In this document: positions 56,367-64,000 of the stretch, piece after piece
How positions within the stretch are numbered: position 1 is the stretch's first letter
Layout of the letters: each line of letters opens with the position of its first letter
The notes under the pieces: generated by a model
Database searches by the model: none
Told to the model about the DNA's origin: nothing
Seen by the model: only the letters and a program-made list of their open reading frames with translations
Assembly: GCF_014529535.1 (NCBI RefSeq)
Contig: NW_023504022.1
Span: 9,983,028-10,047,027, forward strand
DNA from: Bradysia coprophila
Lineage: Eukaryota; Arthropoda; Insecta; Diptera; Sciaridae
Length of the DNA stretch: 64,000 nt
Direction of reading: 5' to 3'
Position numbers and translations under genes: made by a program

Positions 56367-57313
56367 AGAACTGATTCTCTTCCAGAAATGACACCCTCTC
56401 AACAATAGACAATGCTGCCCAATACAAACGACTATTAAGTAATTGTCTTAAATAAATTGATTTGATTAAAAATATGTCATTGTTGTGTCGGCCGGTGTTA
56501 CGAACAAAAGTACAATATTCTGAAGACAATGCTTCCTAACAATATATCCATCAAACTGAGCAAATATTTTGAAATACCGTTTTTAACCAGCAATCAAAGT
56601 TTTTGATATTTAAATCAAACATGATTTCAGACTTATGAGATGGTAATCTTTCATAAACGATTTTTTTTCCTTGCTTGTTATGCCAAAAATCAAAGTACAA
56701 TTAAAATGTTGAAAATTTACGAGTTCGCCCAAAACAAATAGAATGTTTTCGGATGTAAGAAATAAAAACGAACGAACGAAAAATAAAAATCTCTCATGTA
56801 AATTCACACACAATAAATTTTATTATAATTTTTTTCTTCTGTGTGTGCAATTTATTCATACATCGCTTATTTTATTGTTTCGCTGTTAATCTTCCTATTG
56901 GGCTATGCAAAGTGCGTATTTTCATTTACATAAAATGCATAAATTTAACAGATTAATTTCTTAATTATGTCTGTTTTGTTGGCAAAGATATTGCAATATT
57001 TGTCTGATATAAACATTACAGTTATTGGCTGACATAATTAATTAATTAGTCATTCGTTTATGAAATAAAGGTAATTAAAATTCAGCGAAACACAAAAACC
57101 CTTAATAGTTTGTTTGCCTGAGGTGGAAAAAAATTCAAATAAAAAAGCATTTAAATCTAACATTTCGGTTACGTGACAGGCTGTACAAAATAAAGGTCAT
57201 GAAAATTCAAAATAATTTGAAATTTTCCAGCCATTCTGGTCACTTTTGGAGCAAATATAATATAATAAACAAAAAACAATAACATGTAAGTCTTCTCCTG
57301 TTCTCTAAGGATG
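56367..57313. other. AT-rich gene-free region
   Basis: I see no gene and no distinct repeat in this stretch. The short minus-strand frames near 56610-56813 and 57169-57387 have no recognisable content. Confidence 0.5.
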
Positions 57314-57699
57314 TTAAGAGCGCTCACCCCTTGGCAATTTTCTAGCCTATAAAAATATTCTTTTTTTTGTTGATTTCTCTGAACCAAAATCTTTTTTTAT
57401 AAAAAGAAAAACCATTAAAGCATGCAAAAATATGTTACTTTAAAAAAAAATTGTTTTGTGAGTCAAAATTTTACCTATGCAAAATGTGTAATTTACGTAT
57501 TTTGCAAAGGTTTCTCCAGGTGTGATAACTTATCAACCACAAACCAATTTTTCCTTTGAAAGTACCACATTTTAGCATGCTTTAATGGTTTCACTTTTTC
57601 AAAAAAAAAAAAGATTTTCGTTCAGAGAAATCATCAAGAAACGAATATTTTTGCGCACAAATGTAGGCTAGAATTTTGCCAAGTTGTGAACGCTCTTAA
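57314..57699. mobile_element. piggyBac-like palindromic MITE, TTAAGAGCG ends
   Basis: TTAAGAGCGCTCA at the left and TGAACGCTCTTAA at the right are both bounded by TTAA. The arms CTAGCCTATAAAAATATTC and GAATATTTTTGCGCACAAATG / GTAGGCTAG are inverted, as are AGCATGCAAAAATATG and TTTTAGCATGCT. It is closely related to 25467-25860. Confidence 0.8.
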
Positions 57700-58485
57700 G
57701 AGCAATAAAAACGACTAAGAAATACATTTTTAAATTACGATAAATGACCAACATAATAAGTGTGGGCGATCATTAGATTGTGCTGACGAGTGGTTCAGAC
57801 ATTTTCATGTTTTCCTCTTGATTAAAAAGCTTCACACTTTAAATCTTCGATTAGGTTAGAGCATCCAGCCAAATTAATTTGAATCGACGCAAAGCCTCGG
57901 TGCAAAAAATTGTTCTGCGGTATGCCTTTAAAATGAACAGATTTTTCTATAAGTTAGTCTAAACTCCGAAACGTACATCCGCCCATAAAAAACTTACGAA
58001 ACGGTGGACTCATACCTTCGACTTTACCCTGTTTAAGATATTCTATTGATCAAAAATGTGGCCAAAACAATTGTTCTAACTCAAAGAGCTCAAATTTCTT
58101 TTTATCGCGGTCTTAAACGGTCTAAGGCAAGTTCTGAGCGGCTGACAAAACGGGAGAACGAGATATGTCGATCGTAGATCAGCAAACCAATGAACCGATT
58201 CAATCAGATGTTGTTATTTCGACTCCGACTTCTGTTACTTCACCCAGTGATCGATATATTTAAATTGCTATGCCCTCCTTATCACGCTGGGAATTTACGA
58301 ATTTTTGTGAATTTCTAAGAGTTTTTTTAGTCTTCCGCATTTTTAAGATTTTGATGCCTTAAAACAGATCCTGCTCTCAATATTATAATGTCGCCATCAA
58401 CGTATCTGAAGCATGTACTTGTCCGGTACAGTACAAGTGCAAAAATGGTCTAAATAGAAATAAAAAAAAAAAACGGCCGGCTAGT
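57700..58485. other. Gene-free region
   Basis: There is no supported gene. I see nothing distinctive here. Confidence 0.45.
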
Positions 58486-59110
58486 CTTTAAGAGTCACAT
58501 CGCCAAGACTTCAGGCGATTGGGGAACAAGCGGTCTCCGATTTTAATGAGTGATAGCTCGTTGGTTTCGTCTTTCAATTCTATGAAAAAGCTCTCAAAAG
58601 TAAAGACATGACAGAGGGTACCGAAAACAGTTTTTCGGCAATAACTCAAGAAAAAAATATTCTAAATTGGTGTAATGTTGTACGAATGTCAGCCTTGGAA
58701 AGACCTATAGGTAGAGTACACGAACTGCTTGGTGCGAGTACATCCACGAGAGTTATGACTAAAAATATAGTGAATGTTCGGAGAGTCCGAATTCTCTGCA
58801 CGTTGTTCCAAGGAACTGGGTATGAGGTTTTGTAGCTGGCCTCATCCACTATCGTTGCACATATAAATGAACCCAGTAATTTTGTGTTGCAAGCCCACAG
58901 ATGTCTTGGAAAAAAAGTTGGTGCCAAAATGCAGATTTTTCTTCTTTCTGAGGGCTCTACAGCTGGTACAGCATCTAGAACGGTATTACGGCAGTCATTT
59001 TTTATTGTCTACTATTCTTTTACCTTATCAATAGAAAAACGCTTGCTATGTCGTTAATATATGTCGTTAAAACAGATCCAATGTTAGTAATATCAAGAGA
59101 GATTAGGTAC
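58486..59110 (-). mobile_element. CAGTCAAAAAACCC-family element, copy 2, partial and inverted
   Basis: This matches 47280-47960 in reverse: GCGGTCTCCGATTTTAATGA, GAGTGATAGCTCGTTGG, AAACAGTTTTTCGGCAATAA, CACAGATGTCTTGG, then ACCTTATCAATAGAAAAACG. The terminal CAGTCAAAAAACCC is missing at the left side and the right end is unclear. Confidence 0.7.
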
Positions 59111-60640
59111 TATAGACATCATCGTTTGTAGACATAAACTGAGAAGATGTCTAATTCACCAAAACGTTTTTTTCCCAAACTCTTCAATGCTTCCGATTTC
59201 AACGAAGAAGCGTCCACAATTTAATAAATATATCAACATTCCTCCAATGACTTAATATTTCGCGATAGATATGTTGTAAAGCACGACCAAATTACATTAG
59301 AATTCCATTTTTTTTTCTCTACATTCAAATTTGTTAAAACCAACATTAAATACCTAGATTATTAATACCGTTACGGGGAGAAGTTACTTAATTTCAAACT
59401 GAAAGCAATACATCAGACCATTAATTTAAATTACAAATCTGCAATATAGACACAAAATATGCTTGAATCTTGAATATGATTCACAATTAAATTAAATAAA
59501 ATAATAATAAAAAAATCGAAATCTAAAACATAAACGAAAACATTTTTCAGCAGTTACATTATTAGCTATTATTAAGTCACTTTTAATTTTACATTTTGAT
59601 CTAGGTACTTAATCCAATAAAGGCATAAACAAAAAAAAACCTACAAACTCTGTACACAAATGGTACAAACCCATGCAAAGAATGATCGTGATCATCAATG
59701 TACACAAAAAAAAGAGTCAAGATCTGCTTTATAAATAAATAAAATATAAATCGAATTTAAAAAAAAAATGGATCAAATTATTTATTTATTTAAGGTCCAT
59801 CAAACGAAAATTTACGCTGGTATAACATACTCATCGTACTCAGCGATGTGTATTCCTAATATATACACAATTCAGTTTAGCATTGTTGTTGCAGTTACTG
59901 TTGCTTTGTGCCATGATCATTAAATCTGCAAATCACCATCCTCAATATTAGCAGAAAAACTGATGTAATAGTAATAACAGTAATGATCAGTGAGGAATCT
60001 GTTGGCTTGGAATTGTATGCAAATTAAGATAGGAAAAGTTTATGTGGATCAGGAGATTGAACGATAATTTTACTCGTTACTTTGGAGATAAGATAAAAAA
60101 TAATTGCTTAAAATTGATCGTACGTGTCCTTTCTTAAAATTAAGTTGCACAAATGGCAGAAAGGCAGAAATAATTAGCGAAAATTAAAAAAATTGAGCAA
60201 ATTCGAGTCAGGGCTTATTATTGGCAAATTTGACGAATGTTTACCGAATTTACCTTAAACTTATCGAAATTTACCGAAATATACAAAAATTTACAGAATT
60301 TGTGTTTCGATAAATTCCGTAAATATCCGGTAAATTTTGGTAAATTGCAGGGAATTCGGCAAATAACTTTATTGATAAATATTCCTGATCCGAGGTTTCT
60401 ATAATAATTAATGTACCTGTGTACCTGTACACCGGATCTCCCCTAATCAGGCATAATTCACACGACATTATATGTCATGATCTGTAGACTTATCAGCAAA
60501 TAATGTAGAAATTTTTAAGCACTTTGAGGAACCGTCGACTTCCGGGACACTTGATTCTTTTTTACAAGAAAATTCAACTCGTATTTTTGTCAAGTTATTC
60601 TTTTCTTACAAAAATACCAAGTGGAATTCTGAAGACAGGA
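59111..60640. other. Very AT-rich gene-free region
   Basis: I see no gene. 60190-60350 contains many AATTTACCGAA / TCGGTAAATT-type motifs on both strands, probably a small decayed inverted-repeat element. Confidence 0.5.
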
Positions 60641-60644
60641 ATCT

Positions 60645-61340
60645 CATTTTAACTTTTGTTTGACCATTTGTCCATTACATCTATATTTGTCTATTACATC
60701 TATACATCTAGAGCTTTTTACGTAAATGTAAATTTAGTAGAGCCAAATAGATGTAAATCATCGTATCGCACAACAAGTAACCGTTCCTGTACAAATCTGT
60801 GGTGTACTTTATTCAGAAGGTAAAATTTTCTCAGTCGTGAAGTACACTTCACCTTTCACATTTTTATATTTCGATTTTTTTTATCCTTTAAAAAACATGG
60901 AACAGTAGTTACATCTATTACTTCTGTTGTTTAATATGTTTTTTATGTTACATCTTCTACTTCATTGATTTTAACATGCATTTTGTTGTTATATAAGAGA
61001 ACCATCACCAGAGCGCATTGCTTATTTTTCCATCGTTATTGATAACAGATGAATTCAATGACAGCGGCAGCATGGTAATCTGCGTCCACCATTTCGTGTA
61101 GTTTAGTTCCCTTCTCCTCAATGGTCACTTGCAATTACCACTCATTGCTTATTTTTCCGTCGTTATTGATAACAGGTGAGTGGCTGTTTCTAACGGGTCG
61201 TAAACCACTGGGTACACTCGTAATGGTTCTGTTATATATAACAACAAAGTTCATGGTAAAATCACTGAAGTCTTCAGTGACTGAAATAGAAGATAACATT
61301 CAAAAACAGGATAAGCAACAGAAGTAATAGATTTAACTAC
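60645..61340. repeat. Pieces of the GATAACAG dispersed element
   Basis: ACCATCACCAGAGC with CGTTATTGATAACAGATGA (about 61008-61051) and TTTTTCCGTCGTTATTGATAACAGGTGA (about 61145-61180) match the end of the element at 51423. AAGTAATAGATTTAAC is its other end in reverse. The overlapping pieces suggest two insertions side by side. Confidence 0.6.
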
Positions 61341-62876
61341 AGTTCTATGCTTGCGAAAGGATAAGTAAACTCTAGAGATATAAACATGTGATCACATCGA
61401 GATGATTGAATGACTCCTAAAAACACCCAAAATAGGGTAGGGTGGAAACGATTTTTTTAATGAAATGGTTACGAAATCGTCCCTCCAAGAAATTTTTCAT
61501 TCAAAATCGCTGACCGAAATATAGTCCTAGGTGCTGGCAAAACATTTTTCGGGTCAAATGACCAACGAATATATCGAAGCGAAAAGAATTCCCAACCTTA
61601 ACGACGCACTCATCGCACTGAGGATACCGTCACTTTTCCTTTTCATGTATTTGTGAACCAAATATTCTCTTTAATATAGTTAATAATAAATTACAGCGCA
61701 CATGGGTGATAGGCAAATACACCATTATACCCACCAGAAATATCAAGCGAAAAAAAAACAAGACTACGCTGCACCACTCTCTTTAAATACACAATATTTC
61801 CATATAATATCAATCGTAATTCCAACACACAATTCGCTTTTTTATGAATGAAGATTGAAGAAGATATAAATACTGGATGTTCGGTATAATGCAATTCATA
61901 AGTCGAGCAACTATCTAAGCGTAATTACATTTAATAAAAATTTTGAATTTTGTGCGTTCTGTTTTCGTCCGATTCATTATTTTCTGTTTACATTCGTTTA
62001 AACCGTAAAAATTCAGCTAAAGAAAATGTGCAGTATGAAGGTAAAATCTCGATTGATCGATTGATTGATTAAGTACAAAAATTGCTAAAGGATCGTTAGT
62101 CAATTTGGTTTTAGTTATTTGTTAGTGTAATCGCATGTGACTGTGAAATATTTTTATAAGTGTGATACAGACCGAATTGGAGCTCAATCCTTTTGGCGGA
62201 TTTTACAAGTATAAATCGTTGAAAGGATATAGTCGCGTCAACTATTTAAAAAATCGACTCGAAATAAAGTTTCATCAGCAAAAAGGACCTAACCTAAGAA
62301 GGAATTTCTTAAGTTTAAAAATTTAATGAAGGCAAATGCTACGAAATATTTGAATTCATTAATTGTCACAAATTATTGAGTTACGAATGATAATGCGGAC
62401 CATCACTTTGTTCAGTCCTTTACATTCATGTAACGAAAACTACTCAAAATAATTTTTTCAAGACATCCTTTCGAAAGAGAGGAAATAACGAAAATGATCT
62501 TTATAAATTCAACTTCCTGTTTAGTGTTTCAGTGTTCATCTACTAATCCTACAAAGGAGTTGTTTACACTTTCCTCCAAAAGTTCAATATTTACCATTCG
62601 CAATTTAAATCATCCCGCAATTTTAATCATGACATTGCTAGGGACACCTTCACTATAATAGCGTTAGATGTAAAATGGTTTGCATAATACGGGACCAAGT
62701 TTTCCTCAATTTTTACATTTTCTAAAAATTTCCCAAAAAGTGCTAAACATTCCGATAATTTGCTAAAAAATTTGCAAATTCAGAAAATTGTGTAAAATTA
62801 TACCAATCATTTCAAAAATAGGCGCTGGTGCTAGATAAAGTTACCCATAATGAGGAACTGTTTTTCATTAACCTCT
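61341..62876. other. Gene-free region
   Basis: No coding region is supported. Near 62026 an ATGTGCAGTATGAAG followed by GTAAAA could be a tiny first exon, but nothing downstream confirms it. Confidence 0.35.
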
Positions 62877-63110
62877 TACAGACGGCAAATATATGACCAG
62901 TATTATTAGCGGGTCTATTACTTCCATCGATCAAAATATTTTTAATCTGTTGACTTTAAATCTTGTACTTCAATTTTTGTTAACGTCCATTTTACCATGT
63001 CTACTGTCTATGATTTTACTACTATATAGAGGACCATATTACTTAGAGGTGTTTGTCATTATTTTTGCTGTCGTTATTGATAACAGATGAATAGCCGTAT
63101 GTGACAGGTT
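62877..63110 (+). repeat. Dispersed element ending TGATAACAG, copy B
   Basis: It runs from CAGACGGCAAATATATGACC to GTCGTTATTGATAACAGATG and TATGTGACAGG. The same landmarks occur in the same order as in 51423-51650: TCTATTACTTCCATCG, AATCTTGTACTTCAATTTTT, AGGACCATATTAC, GATAACAG. Confidence 0.75.
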
Positions 63111-64000
63111 ACAACATAATCTCTTCCTCAATGAATCTTTTTGCCTCTGTAACTTCGGAAGAAATTAAAGAAATTCTACAAAAACGATCATCAGACTAAT
63201 TAATTGTTAGGAGATATGTGGGCTTTAATATTTGTGCATTCAAATGAATAAATTACCACGAATTAGTCTCTGAATAATTTAACATTGAAACTCAATTAGA
63301 CTAAACGCGATGAAAACGAAAGCAAGACTCATCTTAATTGAATTTTCATTAATTTTATTTATCAAAACATAAAATGCAAAAAAAAATTTCTTGGTTCCGA
63401 ACATGCTATTCTCTTCCATGAGAATCGGAAACATCAGCCGAGATGAATGTTTGGCATTGTTGTTTTTCTGTTGTATGTATGATAATTTATTGCCCACAGA
63501 GTGCAAAGTGTAATAATAACATTAAATCTAATTGTTGTAATTTGAAATTACTTCATCATAATTTACCGTCTAATTTATTGATTTAAGACATGCTCTTCAA
63601 TTATGATGAAGAAATTGTGATCAATTTGTAGATTGTTTGGTAATTTGTTCAGTTATTATCAGCAAGTGTATCATTATTAGGAAAGTTATCGAATCTACTA
63701 CTCGATTTGATCTAAATATTTTCGATACCTTGAAATAAAATCTGTTACTTCGTTTGTTTAACATTCATTATATTTTGATAAGACGTTACCTAGACACTAC
63801 AACTATGGAATATTTCCGTCAAATATCCGTGGAATTTTTCCCATAGTGACATCCGTGTCTTGTTATGAATTTTAAAGGATGAAAGAGTGAGATAGAATTT
63901 TGGAGAAGTGGTTCAATATTATATATATATAAGATGATATATCCGCTCTTGGAAATTCAATATTTTGCGTTATTCTTATCTTGAATAACACGTCTTTTGT
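63111..64000. other. AT-rich right edge
   Basis: No gene is visible. 63680-63790 (TCGAATCTACTACTCGATTT, then TTACTTCGTTTGTTTAACAT) is the left half of another GATAACAG-element copy. GTAATTTGAAATTACTTCAT near 63537 is a short palindrome. Confidence 0.5.

Overview
The window reads as AT-rich nuclear DNA of a dipteran insect. There are no operons or ribosome-binding sites. Genes are split by introns with GT...AG borders, have TATA boxes and AATAAA signals, and lie in a dense field of short inverted-repeat transposons. Three genes are clearly insect in type: a Toll-family receptor closest to Tollo, the dynein cofactor nudE, and a pro-resilin with a chitin-binding domain. A nematoceran fly such as a fungus gnat is my guess, but the sequence alone does not decide it.

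Layout. At 2.4-2.9 kb (-) is the first coding exon of a Tollo-like receptor; no other part of it is in the window. 3.9-5.0 kb and two later sites hold a repeat family rich in ACCTGA/TCAGGT. At 10.6-11.2 kb (-) is an unrecognised 195-residue single-exon gene. 11.7-12.05 kb holds a frameshifted remnant of a retroelement-type protein. At 13.8-17.9 kb (-) I assembled a six-exon gene for a secreted protein of about 300 residues that I cannot name; a 20-bp minisatellite and a 1.4-kb repeat element sit in its introns. At 19.9-27.8 kb (+) is nudE, with two alternative last exons. 28.2-29.2 kb is a 17-bp minisatellite. At 30.8-32.6 kb (-) is an open, 5'-truncated non-LTR reverse transcriptase. At 36.3-39.3 kb (+) is resilin. 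At 44.0-50.3 kb an inverted duplication carries two divergent genes for secreted threonine-rich, mucin-like proteins; the left copy has ten identical 63-bp repeats. From 50.3 kb to the end I see almost only transposon-derived repeats and AT-rich DNA.

Working relationships. The genes are independent transcription units and do not form a pathway. Resilin (elastic cuticle) and the threonine-rich pair (probably secreted mucus, glue or silk-like material) are extracellular structural proteins. The unnamed six-exon gene and the threonine-rich pair all put a 15-codon signal peptide on its own phase-0 first exon. Several of the small transposons have target-site duplications readable by eye: 8 bp (hAT-like) or TTAA (piggyBac-like). 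All gene models here were made by hand from splice sites and frames, with no transcript or database support.
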